NCBI RefSeq assembly: GCF_029240215.1
Contig: NZ_JARBTK010000011.1
Location: forward strand, 1 to 64,000
Origin: Chryseobacterium sp.
GTDB taxonomy: Bacteria; Bacteroidota; Bacteroidia; Flavobacteriales; Weeksellaceae
DNA: 64,000 bases
Reading direction: 5' to 3'
Part shown: positions 25,974 through 33,897 of the stretch, in pieces
Position numbering within the stretch: the first letter of the stretch is position 1
Layout: each line of letters opens with the position of its first letter
Made by a program: the position numbers and the translations under genes
Notes under the pieces: model-generated
What the model saw: the letters and a program-made list of their open reading frames with translations, nothing else
Databases searched by the model: none
What the model was told of the DNA's origin: nothing

Positions 25974-26300
25974 CTAGCGATGTCTCTTCCCTCTTTGATG
26001 ATAATCAACATTCTGAGGTTTTGCCTGATAGTTTTTTGAAAATTTATCATCGTGCAGATGATTAAATGAATTGGCTGAATGATTTTCATTTTCAAATTCT
26101 AAATTGTCGAAATGAACAACCTTACCATTTCTATAAGCTTTACCTTCTGAATTTCGGTAAATTTGATTTTCCTTATAAGTATTTCCGTCTGGCGCTGTGA
26201 ATGTTTTAGTCTTTTTACTCAGCCTTTTTCTTCTTTCATTAAGGAGCAATAAAGTTCCTCCGGCCAGAAATGCCAATGCTACTTTTATTTTATTGTTCAT
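25974..26300 (-). CDS. Small membrane-anchored hypothetical protein
   Basis: 108 residues with one N-terminal transmembrane helix (VALAFLAGGTLLLL, residues 7-20) followed by a basic stretch (NERRKRLSKKTK). The hydrophilic tail is rich in Asn, His and Tyr and includes a duplicated YKENQIYRNSEGKAYRNGK segment. The tail probably faces the cytoplasm by the positive-inside rule. No family recognised. It is divergent from the YciF-like gene, so the two could be coregulated from the 136-bp spacer. Confidence 0.65.
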   Translation of the reverse strand: MNNKIKVALAFLAGGTLLLLNERRKRLSKKTKTFTAPDGNTYKENQIYRNSEGKAYRNGKVVHFDNLEFENENHSANSFNHLHDDKFSKNYQAKPQNVDYHQRGKRHR

Positions 26301-26436
26301 AGGATTTATTTTGTTTTAAATTAACAAAACGCCTGCCAATAAAATATTTATAAAAACTTTCTTTTAAAATAGATTTTATAGGTCTTTGGTCTTAAAATTG
26401 AATTGTAAAGATAACTTAAATCAAAAAATAAACAAT

Positions 26437-27033
26437 ATGGCAACTAAAACAGCAACAGCTAAAAAAACTGCGGCACCAAAGAAAAGTGCAACACCGAAAA
26501 AAACTACTGCTTCAAAATCTTCAGCCAAAGCACCTGCGAAAAGCGATGCAGCATCTGATCTGAAAGATTTTTTTGAAGATGCATTGAAAGACATCTATTG
26601 GGCTGAAAAAGCTTTAACAAAAGCACTTCCGAAAATGGAAAAAAATGCTACCCATCCTGATTTGAAGGAAGCTATCGCAACTCATTTAAAAGAAACTGAA
26701 GTTCACGTAATGAGATTGGAAGAATGTTTCAAATCTCTTGGCTTAAAACCAGAAGCTAAGAAATGTGATGCTATGCAGGGATTGCTTGACGAAGGTAAAA
26801 GCATAATGGAAGAAACAAAACCAGGAGCAATCCGTGACGTAGGTATTATTGCTGCTTCACAAAAAGTTGAACATTATGAAATTGCTACTTACGGAAGTTT
26901 AGCTGCATATGCTAAAGTTTTGGGTGAAAAAAAATGTTTAAGCAATCTTCTAAGTACTTTAAAAGAAGAAAAAAACTGTGACAAACTTCTTACTCAAATC
27001 GCTGATACAGCTTTGAACAGCAAGGCGAAATAA
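26437..27033 (+). CDS. YciE/YciF-family ferritin-fold protein (DUF892) with a histone H1-like N-terminal tail
   Basis: Residues 1-40 are almost entirely Ala, Lys, Thr, Ser and Pro (repeated AAPKK and ATPKK), like the C-terminal tail of histone H1. From about residue 43 the DUF892 four-helix bundle begins: LKDFFEDALKDIYWAEKAL, then HLKETEVHVMRLEECF and KVEHYEIATYGSLAAYAK, containing the Glu/His residues of the di-iron site. Members are stress-induced proteins of ferritin-like fold. ATG 26437 is chosen because the preceding frame runs through promoter-like DNA. The tail suggests DNA association, comparable in idea to Dps. A strong terminator follows. Confidence 0.9.
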   Translation: MATKTATAKKTAAPKKSATPKKTTASKSSAKAPAKSDAASDLKDFFEDALKDIYWAEKALTKALPKMEKNATHPDLKEAIATHLKETEVHVMRLEECFKSLGLKPEAKKCDAMQGLLDEGKSIMEETKPGAIRDVGIIAASQKVEHYEIATYGSLAAYAKVLGEKKCLSNLLSTLKEEKNCDKLLTQIADTALNSKAK

Positions 27034-27052
27034 ATATTCTAAATTGCTTCAT

Positions 27053-27084
27053 AAAAAAATCCTCAATTACTTGAGGATTTTTTT
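27053..27084. terminator. Bidirectional intrinsic terminator after the YciF-like gene
   Basis: ATCCTCAA and TTGAGGAT pair around TTAC, with seven A residues before and seven T residues after. It serves both the YciF-like gene and the convergent CinA-like gene. Confidence 0.9.
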
Positions 27085-27113
27085 ATCACTTAAAAATAAT
27101 ACTAAGTAAGTCT

Positions 27114-27617
27114 TTAAGTATTCAAAATCAAAAGATTATTCAGTTCGCTTTTGAAACACCCTAATATAAACTCTGCATAATAAAGCTGTGCATTGAGAGC
27201 CTGCGTTTTTGGATGAAGCTCAAGTTTTTTAGATAAAATAATTTCGCCTTTATATGCAATTGAATAATGCGCAAAAACGCTGTAAACCGAATTTCTTACC
27301 GGAGTACAATATCCTGTAGTTGCAATTGACCAATCACTTTCGAACATTTTAGCAACATTCAAAGCCATTGTTTCTGCAATATTTTCTGAAACACAATCGC
27401 AAACTTCAGCTTCATTCTGATCAACATTAAGCAACCTCACTTTTTCAGGCAATGTATAGGCGGTAATTCCGCCTTTATAAAACATCGTCGCATTTGGCAT
27501 CTGTGAAAAAGCCAACTGCAACATTCCCGAAGTCACACTTTCTGCAACAGAAATGGTTTCATTATTGGTAATCAGACATTCGCTTATGTAGTCTAGTATT
27601 TTTTGTTGAAATTCCAT
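27114..27617 (-). CDS. CinA-family protein (stand-alone amidohydrolase domain)
   Basis: The 167 residues correspond to the C-terminal CinA domain, whose characterised members deamidate nicotinamide mononucleotide (PncC). Recognisable blocks are SVAESVTSGMLQ (normally AESCTGG), FYKGGITAYTLPEKVRLLNV (the GGxxxYxxxxK block), and ATTGYCTP (normally ATGxAGP). Several usually invariant positions are replaced: Cys to Val and Gly to Ser in the first motif, and an inserted Thr and Cys in the last. Activity is therefore uncertain. It lies 141 bp downstream of katE in the same direction. Confidence 0.8.
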   Translation of the reverse strand: MEFQQKILDYISECLITNNETISVAESVTSGMLQLAFSQMPNATMFYKGGITAYTLPEKVRLLNVDQNEAEVCDCVSENIAETMALNVAKMFESDWSIATTGYCTPVRNSVYSVFAHYSIAYKGEIILSKKLELHPKTQALNAQLYYAEFILGCFKSELNNLLILNT

Positions 27618-27758
27618 AATAGTAAAATTTATTGTTATATAATTTCAAAATCTGCAATTTCAGTTATACTGGGTTTTTCAAAATTCAGAAAAAATCCAAA
27701 TTCGAAAAAAATTGCTTTCATATTATATATTGATTTAGTGTAAAAAAACCATCGAATT

Positions 27759-29903
27759 TTATGCCATAGAATTACGGTCTTTCTCAAGATCCCAAACTCT
27801 GTGAGCGGCAACCGCAGAAATAAATTGATCATCAGAATTTCCACTTCCTGCTTTTATAATTGCACGGTCCTCATGTTTCTTTTTAGCTATATGAGTCGCA
27901 TTATAAATGTCGTCTGTATCTTTCCCAAAATAAATGGCTTTACAATGTTTGTATGCTTCATTGATAAATTCTGTAACAATAGGTTTTACATCCGGTTGCA
28001 TTAATTGTTGTACAGATTTTTCTCCAGAACAAATATAAAGCGCATCAAAACTTACACTTGCAACACTGGAGATTGAATGTTTAGGTTCAAATGTAGTTTT
28101 ATCATCTGCAGTCACCGGTGCGACACTAGGTGCAATGATCTGTACAACAGCCCCTTTACTTTCAAGCTTATTTTTCAAAGACTTCACAGCCTGAGTATTT
28201 ACTCCATTTGCCATTACAAAACCGATTATTCTGCTTTCGATAGTATCTTTTACCGTATTTTCCATGCTTAAAGCTTCAGAACTTTTTGTTGCAGGCTCTC
28301 TTTCCTCGCTTTGTAAACTTGCAGAATCTACGTCTGCAGGAATACTTCCATTCGGATTATCTAATTTCTTCACTTTAACCCCTACTTTTTCGGCGACATG
28401 AGAAGCCAGTTTCTTATCAATAAAATTCAGTTGTCCCACTACTCTCTCTCTTATCTCAGGGATGGTAACTTTTGAAAGCTCAAAAACCAAAGCATTCTGA
28501 AGGTGAGTTTTTTCCGGCTCAGACTGACTGTTGAAGAACATTTTTGCCTGAGAATAATGGTCAACAAAACTTTTGCTTCTTGCCCTCACTTTGTGCCCGT
28601 CAACTCTTTCATTATTTGAAGTAAAACCGCCTTCTTTCATCATCGCCTGAAACGGACAACCACCACCGATAGAATTTGGCTCGTAACTCACTTTCCCTTT
28701 TACAATCTGCTGTCTCATATGACCGTCACGCTGATTATTGTGCACCGGATTGATTGATCGGTTGATCGGAATTTCATGGAAATTCGGCGAACCTAATCTT
28801 GATAATTGAGTATCTGTATAAGAGAACAGTCTTCCCTGAAGAAGCGGATCGTTTGAAAAATCAATTCCCGGAACCAAATGTCCCGGATGGAAAGCTACCT
28901 GCTCTGTTTCCGCAAAAAAGTTATCCGGATTTCTGTTTAAAGTTAAAGTACCCACTAACTGTACTGGCACGAGTTCTTCAGGAACTATTTTGGTAGGATC
29001 CAGAAGGTCAAAATCAAAATCATGTTCGTTTTCTTCAGGAATGATCTGCACCCCAAAATCCCATTCAGGAAAAGCACCATTTTCGATAGATTCCCAAAGA
29101 TCTCTTCTGTGAAAATCGGGATCTGTTCCTGAAATTTTCTGCGCTTCAGTCCACGCAACTGAGTGAACACCCAATTTTGGTTTGAAATGAAATTTAACGA
29201 AGTGAACTGCGCCTTCGCTATTGACAAATTTAAATGAATGAACACCAAAACCTTCCATCATTCTATAACTTCTCGGAATTGCACGGTCACTCATTGCCCA
29301 CATGATCATATGCATACTTTCCGGCATCAGGGAAATGAAATCCCAAAAAGTATCATGAGCAGAAGCCGCCTGCGGAATCGCATTATCAGGTTCCGGTTTT
29401 ACTGCGTGTACTAGATCTGGAAATTTCATTGCATCCTGAATAAAAAATACAGGAATATTATTTCCTACAAGGTCGTAATTTCCTTCCTCTGTATAAAATT
29501 TTACGGCAAAACCTCTTACATCTCTCGCAAGATCCGTACTTCCTGCACTTCCTGCAACGGTAGAAAATCTAACGAAAACCGGAGTTTCTTTTCCGACTTC
29601 ATTTAAAAATTTTGCTTTTGTATATTTTGCTAAACTTTTATTGAGTTTAAAAACACCATGAGCACCGGAACCTCTTGCGTGAACGATTCTCTCAGGAATC
29701 CTTTCATGATCAAAATGGGTAATCTTTTCTCTGAGGATAAAATCTTCGAGTAAAGTTGCACCTCTTTCGTCTGTTTTTAAAGAATCCTGATTATTATTGA
29801 TCTTTAAACCCTGATTTGTCGTCAGTTTTGTATCCTGATTATCAGTTGTGTGATCTTGTAGCTGATCTAGCTTTTCATTTTTTTTAATGTCTTTATTGTC
29901 CAT
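27759..29903 (-). CDS. katE: Catalase HPII (large-subunit, clade 2 monofunctional catalase)
   Basis: A 714-residue haem catalase that disproportionates hydrogen peroxide in the cytosol. The Gln/Asn/Asp-rich N-terminal arm (1-50) is followed by the catalytic His75 (RIVHARGSG), the Asn in DLVGNNIPVFFIQD (about 144-157) and the haem-ligand Tyr in RLFSYTDTQLSRLG. The final 150 residues form the flavodoxin/DJ-1-like domain typical of HPII enzymes (IIGFVMANGVNTQAVKSLK, then FDALYICSGEKSV). The gene starts 23 nt after a 206-residue unknown protein, so the two are cotranscribed. It lies in a stress-gene neighbourhood with YciF-like and PA2169-family genes. Confidence 0.97.
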   Translation of the reverse strand: MDNKDIKKNEKLDQLQDHTTDNQDTKLTTNQGLKINNNQDSLKTDERGATLLEDFILREKITHFDHERIPERIVHARGSGAHGVFKLNKSLAKYTKAKFLNEVGKETPVFVRFSTVAGSAGSTDLARDVRGFAVKFYTEEGNYDLVGNNIPVFFIQDAMKFPDLVHAVKPEPDNAIPQAASAHDTFWDFISLMPESMHMIMWAMSDRAIPRSYRMMEGFGVHSFKFVNSEGAVHFVKFHFKPKLGVHSVAWTEAQKISGTDPDFHRRDLWESIENGAFPEWDFGVQIIPEENEHDFDFDLLDPTKIVPEELVPVQLVGTLTLNRNPDNFFAETEQVAFHPGHLVPGIDFSNDPLLQGRLFSYTDTQLSRLGSPNFHEIPINRSINPVHNNQRDGHMRQQIVKGKVSYEPNSIGGGCPFQAMMKEGGFTSNNERVDGHKVRARSKSFVDHYSQAKMFFNSQSEPEKTHLQNALVFELSKVTIPEIRERVVGQLNFIDKKLASHVAEKVGVKVKKLDNPNGSIPADVDSASLQSEEREPATKSSEALSMENTVKDTIESRIIGFVMANGVNTQAVKSLKNKLESKGAVVQIIAPSVAPVTADDKTTFEPKHSISSVASVSFDALYICSGEKSVQQLMQPDVKPIVTEFINEAYKHCKAIYFGKDTDDIYNATHIAKKKHEDRAIIKAGSGNSDDQFISAVAAHRVWDLEKDRNSMA

Positions 29904-29926
29904 ATTATATTGTAGTTTGATTTTAA

Positions 29927-30547
29927 TTAATTTTTAGTGAATTCTTCCGTGAAATCCTGCCATTGAAGTTTGCTCCCACCAAAAATTCCGCCGCCGCCAA
30001 CAAAGAGGTTTCTGCAAGAATTTAAAAAGCCAACATTTTTTGTATTGGGAATTTCATTTCTCCCATGAATACTAAACTGTATCGTTTTATTTTTTTTAGC
30101 CAGAATAAAAGTACTCGAAGCATCTTCTGTATAAAAATGAGCGGTATTCCCATTTGAATTTTCCGGACATGAATGCGGTTTCATTTGTAATAAAAATGCT
30201 TTCATATCCACACTTTCTATTGATTGGATTTTATGCACGATTACCCAATCAAAACCATTTCCCAGTTTATTTTTCGGTGCAGGTATTTTGATTTTCACCA
30301 AATCGTTTTCCTTTACAAGTAAAGACAAGTCCTGATTTTCTTTACCATCTTTATAAATAAAAAATTCAGTAGGATTTTTACCTGCATTTACATTCCAGCT
30401 ATCAATTTTTAAAAGATTTTGCGATAGTTTTTTAAATCTCTCAAATGCTTCAGTCTCTGATTGGCAGATCAGAAATGACATGGCATTATTTTCAGAACCT
30501 TTTTTATTGACAGGCGGCAAATCCTGAACATCAATTTTGTAATTCAT
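29927..30547 (-). CDS. Hypothetical protein cotranscribed with katE, 206 aa
   Basis: Family not recognised. The protein is soluble, Lys- and Asn-rich, with no signal peptide. The middle contains LKIDSWNVNAGKNPTEFFIYKDG and HSCPENSNGNTAHFYTEDASS, and the C-terminal part has a Gly-rich turn (LFVGGGGIFGGSKLQW). Its stop is 23 nt from the katE start, so it is the first gene of the catalase operon and may share its oxidative-stress control. The repeated pattern around TFILAKKNKTIQFSIHGRNE resembles beta structure. No role can be assigned beyond operon membership. Confidence 0.65.
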   Translation of the reverse strand: MNYKIDVQDLPPVNKKGSENNAMSFLICQSETEAFERFKKLSQNLLKIDSWNVNAGKNPTEFFIYKDGKENQDLSLLVKENDLVKIKIPAPKNKLGNGFDWVIVHKIQSIESVDMKAFLLQMKPHSCPENSNGNTAHFYTEDASSTFILAKKNKTIQFSIHGRNEIPNTKNVGFLNSCRNLFVGGGGIFGGSKLQWQDFTEEFTKN

Positions 30548-30920
30548 AATTTTAAGAAATTAGAAGAAATTATTTACCTTTATCCTTATATGCTAGCCTT
30601 CCGCAATATCAAAGTTTATTTCTAAAGAAATTTAAAACCCGTGAAACTGATATAAAATGAGTAGCATAAATTGTATGGCAGGACAGAAGCTTAGACTTAA
30701 ACAAAATAACAATTCATTTTGCATAGAAAATATAGCCTGATCAAGATGAAGTGATTAGTAATTTCATACTGTCGTTATTTGGTGTATCATCAAATTTATA
30801 CAAAAGTATGTCAAACCTTTTATGATTTGAATCACAACCATTTATAAGAAAAAAACTTAAGATTGATAATTTTTTAAAAAGCTGCTTTAAAATATATAAA
30901 TGGCTTGTAAGTAATAATTG
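30548..30920. other. Intergenic stretch, no gene recognised
   Basis: 373 bp separating the PA2169-family gene from the katE operon, both on the minus strand. It should contain the operon promoter, but I found no good TTG/TAnnTTTG pair. No hairpin or RNA gene is evident. Confidence 0.35.
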
Positions 30921-31373
30921 CTAAGGATTTAATTTTTCAAGATTTTCAAATTTATTGTAAGACGCTTTCAGATGATGAAGCTGGTCTTGTATTTTCCTTG
31001 AACTTTCTCCGTTAAGATCACCGCTGTCTAACGCATCCTGATAAGCTTTGATGGCCGCATCTTCACCGAAGACCACATTTTCCAAAGTCGATCCATCTTT
31101 ATTTCCGGAAAATGAATTTTTAACATCGATCCAGGCTCTGTGAATTGCTCCTGCCGTAGTCGTTACGTCTTCTGCTTCTCCACCCCGCTCCCTGATCATT
31201 CCTATCAGTTCAGATTTCATATCCTGAGAATAGGCAACCATTCTGTCATAGTCGGCTTTCAAATATGAATGCGCGTTCCACACTTTATCTTCCACTTTAG
31301 AAAAACCTTCAATTCTGTCGTTCGTAATTTTCAGTAAATCATTGAGTACTGCAATTGTTTTTTCGTTGTTCAT
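30921..31373 (-). CDS. PA2169-family four-helix-bundle protein (DUF2383)
   Basis: 150 residues, all helical: MNNEKTIAVLNDLLKITNDR at the start, then AYSQDMKSELIGMIRERGGE and GAIHRAWIDVKNSFSG, with ferritin-like spacing of Glu/His. The family is annotated as stress-associated, and its biochemical role is not established. A clear paralogue lies at 43402-43863, sharing the NDLLxITNDRIxGF opening and the GAIHRxWIDxKNSF block. It is divergent from a small plus-strand gene, with a terminator in the spacer. Confidence 0.88.
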   Translation of the reverse strand: MNNEKTIAVLNDLLKITNDRIEGFSKVEDKVWNAHSYLKADYDRMVAYSQDMKSELIGMIRERGGEAEDVTTTAGAIHRAWIDVKNSFSGNKDGSTLENVVFGEDAAIKAYQDALDSGDLNGESSRKIQDQLHHLKASYNKFENLEKLNP

Positions 31374-31531
31374 AATAAAAATTTTGGCTGGTATATTTTA
31401 TTTTACAATTTGTATGCCTTGACTATATATTTTACCATTATTTAACATAATATAATTTTAGGCACAGATTTTGAAATTATTTTTACAGTAAATAATTAAA
31501 AATACACCAACTTACACATCATATTAATACT

Positions 31532-31563
31532 AAAATCCCAACTTTTCTGTTTGGGATTTTTTT
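31532..31563. terminator. Orphan terminator between divergent genes
   Basis: AAAATCCCAA pairs with TTGGGATTTT (8-9-nt loop) and is followed by a run of T on the plus strand. The next gene upstream reads away from it and the next downstream starts 64 nt later, so it terminates no visible gene. It may end an unannotated plus-strand transcript from about 31380-31530. Confidence 0.65.
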
Positions 31564-31626
31564 GAGAAATAATAATTACTTCAAAGATTTATTTTATACA
31601 TTAGTTCACTACTAAAAACTACTACA

Positions 31627-31848
31627 ATGGCACACAAAGAATTTAAAAAAGAAGATTTTGTAAAAAAGGACGATGAATATCAATTGGAATATGCAAAGTC
31701 TGAAATCGGCGAAGGAAGCAATCTGATCGTTGAAGAAAAAAATGAGGACGGAACTTACTCTGTGATTCAGGTTCCGATAAAAAGATTTAACGAAAGTATT
31801 TTCATTGCCGCAACAGAATCTTTTGACGGAAGAATTATTTTTGAATAA
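31627..31848 (+). CDS. Small hypothetical protein, 73 aa
   Basis: A short, highly charged soluble protein (MAHKEFKKEDFVKKDDEYQL at the start) with alternating strands in its second half (TYSVIQVPIKRF, then SIFIAATESFDGRIIF), suggesting a small beta domain. No known family. It has its own downstream hairpin and clean boundaries, which supports it being real. Convergent with the GNAT-nitrilase gene. Confidence 0.6.
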   Translation: MAHKEFKKEDFVKKDDEYQLEYAKSEIGEGSNLIVEEKNEDGTYSVIQVPIKRFNESIFIAATESFDGRIIFE

Positions 31849-31856
31849 AAACAAAT

Positions 31857-31880
31857 CCCCATTCGTATCTACAAATGGGG
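31857..31880. terminator. Hairpin between convergent genes
   Basis: CCCCATT (31857-31863) pairs with AATGGGG (31874-31880) around a 10-nt loop, 8 nt after the small gene's stop and 7 nt from the end of the convergent gene. Confidence 0.65.
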
Positions 31881-31887
31881 CTATTAC

Positions 31888-33420
31888 TTACATTTTATTG
31901 TCTAAAATATCGGGTTTTTCTTTAAGATATGTTTCATAAAGATCTTTCCTTCTGTCATTAAGAATCTGAACCGAACCGTGATAGTGAAGATCTTTTAATA
32001 AATTTAAATCCACATCAACGATAAGTGTCATTTCGGTATTCGGTGTTGCCTCGCCTTTTACAGCATTTGACGGAAACGCAAAATCTGAAGGAGTAAAAAC
32101 GGCAGCCTGCCCAAATTGGATGTCCATATTATTTACACCCGGTAAATTTCCGACACAACCAGCAATTGCAACATAACATTCGTTTTCAATCGCTCTTGCT
32201 GCTGCACAATGTCGAACTCTCATATAAGCATTTTGAGTGTCTGTAAGATAAGGCACAAATAGAATTTTCATTCCCTGATCAGCTAAAATTCTCGGTAACT
32301 CAGGAAACTCAACGTCGTAACAGATGACCAGACCAATTTTACCACAATCTGTATCAAAAACCTTGATCTCACTGCCGCCTTTCATTCCATAATATTTTCT
32401 TTCATTCGGAGTGATATGAATTTTTCTGTACTCATCAATACGGCCGTCACGATGAAGCAGATAACTTACGTTGTACAGATCATTATTTTCAAAAACAGGC
32501 ATACTTCCCGAAATGATATTGACATTGTAACTGATTGCCAGTTCAGAAATTTTAGATTTAATCTGATCTGTAATCTTCGCTAATTCGATCATACTGTCAC
32601 GCTCGGAAAGACTGTTAAAAGGCGCCAGTAAAGGTGTATTAAATAATTCAGGAAACAAAACAAAGTCTGATTTGTAATCTCCCATTACATTAACGAAAAA
32701 CTCTACCTGCTCATAAAATGCGTTGATATCTTTAAAATGTCTCATCTGCCACTGCACAAGCCCCAATCGAATGGTGCTGTCCTGCATCGTGTTTGGTTTT
32801 TTACTGTAGTAAATATTGTTCCATTGAAGTAAAACTGCATTTTCACGGGAAGCTTCATCTTCGGGAAGATATTTTTTTAAAACTCTGATCGGCAAAAAAT
32901 TATTTGAAAGCTGGAAAGAAAGCACAGGATCATAAATCTCTTTATCTCTGACTCTTCTGATGTATTCTCTTGGTGAAATCTCGTGACTGTACTTATGGTA
33001 ATCAGGAATTCTGCCACCTAAAATAATTGATTTTAAATTTAATTGCTCGCAAAGCTCTTTTCTGGCATCATACAATCTTCGTCCCAATCTCAGTTCGCGG
33101 TAAACAGGATCTACAAAAATTTCAATACCATACAATACATTTCCTGTGGATGAATGAGTATTGAAAGTATAATTTCCGGTAATATCACTGTAAGTATGTT
33201 CATCATCAAATTCTTCATAATTTACAACAATCGAAAGAGCCACCGCTGCAACTTTACCATCTACTGTGATGCAGATTTGTCCCGGTGGGAAAATTTTGGT
33301 GAGTTTAGCAATGCTCTTTTTAGACCAAACATATTCAGACATTTTGGGATAAGCTCGGCGCATTGCCGAAACCAACTCATCATAGTCATCAATATTCAGT
33401 GTTCTTGTATCTATCTGCAT
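31888..33420 (-). CDS. GNAT acetyltransferase / carbon-nitrogen hydrolase fusion
   Basis: A bifunctional 510-residue cytosolic protein. Residues 1 to about 190 are a GNAT N-acetyltransferase domain with the acetyl-CoA loop in VYRELRLGRRLYDARKELCE. Residues about 215-500 form a nitrilase-superfamily amidase with the full catalytic triad: Glu258 in FPELF, Lys333 in YRKIHITP and Cys367 in VICYDVEFPE. This GNAT-nitrilase fusion is widespread in Bacteroidetes and other bacteria. Its substrate is not established. Both domains look intact. Monocistronic. Confidence 0.92.
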   Translation of the reverse strand: MQIDTRTLNIDDYDELVSAMRRAYPKMSEYVWSKKSIAKLTKIFPPGQICITVDGKVAAVALSIVVNYEEFDDEHTYSDITGNYTFNTHSSTGNVLYGIEIFVDPVYRELRLGRRLYDARKELCEQLNLKSIILGGRIPDYHKYSHEISPREYIRRVRDKEIYDPVLSFQLSNNFLPIRVLKKYLPEDEASRENAVLLQWNNIYYSKKPNTMQDSTIRLGLVQWQMRHFKDINAFYEQVEFFVNVMGDYKSDFVLFPELFNTPLLAPFNSLSERDSMIELAKITDQIKSKISELAISYNVNIISGSMPVFENNDLYNVSYLLHRDGRIDEYRKIHITPNERKYYGMKGGSEIKVFDTDCGKIGLVICYDVEFPELPRILADQGMKILFVPYLTDTQNAYMRVRHCAAARAIENECYVAIAGCVGNLPGVNNMDIQFGQAAVFTPSDFAFPSNAVKGEATPNTEMTLIVDVDLNLLKDLHYHGSVQILNDRRKDLYETYLKEKPDILDNKM

Positions 33421-33679
33421 AAATTTATTTTTACTAAAGTTAAGGAAAAATATAGGAATACTAAGATCAAGAAATGTTTGGGAATAAATTTTAAAGATAT
33501 TTAAATCAATTTCTACTGTAAATTAAAGGTTCAACTTTTAATACAAATTAAAATATGTGATTATGTATAAAAGATAAATTAATTTTACAAACAATTGATA
33601 AATAATAATTTACAATTAAACATTTCGGTTAAAATTTATAAATTATTACGTAAATATTTATAAATGCCTCCAATGATGC

Positions 33680-33711
33680 TTTGCGAGTGAAGACAGAAGT
33701 CTATACTTTAG
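33680..33711 (+). promoter_or_regulatory. Candidate promoter with no protein gene behind it
   Basis: TTTG (33680-33683), 20 nt, then TACTTTAG (33704-33711), one base off TAnnTTTG. No plus-strand gene follows, but a perfect hairpin lies 118 nt further on. Confidence 0.4.
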
Positions 33712-33717
33712 CAGTAT

Positions 33718-33862
33718 AATAATTGAGAGATAAAACAACAATACACAACTCAATTATAATTGAACTTAAACATTCATCATTATCACATCAAAATATATTG
33801 TTTCATCACTTAGTTTCTATTAGTAGTATGCCAGAATTTTTCAATTCTGGCATCTACTTTTT
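33718..33862 (+). ncRNA. Candidate small RNA between promoter-like and terminator-like signals
   Basis: The stretch starts just after the promoter-like element and ends with a 10-bp perfect hairpin, TGCCAGAATT/AATTCTGGCA (33829-33852, loop TTTC), followed by TCTACTTTTTATA. It contains no reading frame worth calling. The same hairpin read on the minus strand has a GAAA loop and lies 46 nt past the TPR-AraC gene stop, so it could simply be that gene's terminator. The remaining sequence of 33421-33897 is AT-rich and shows nothing else. Confidence 0.3.
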
Positions 33863-33897
33863 ATATAGTCATAGAAATAAAAGTTAGAAACACATAT

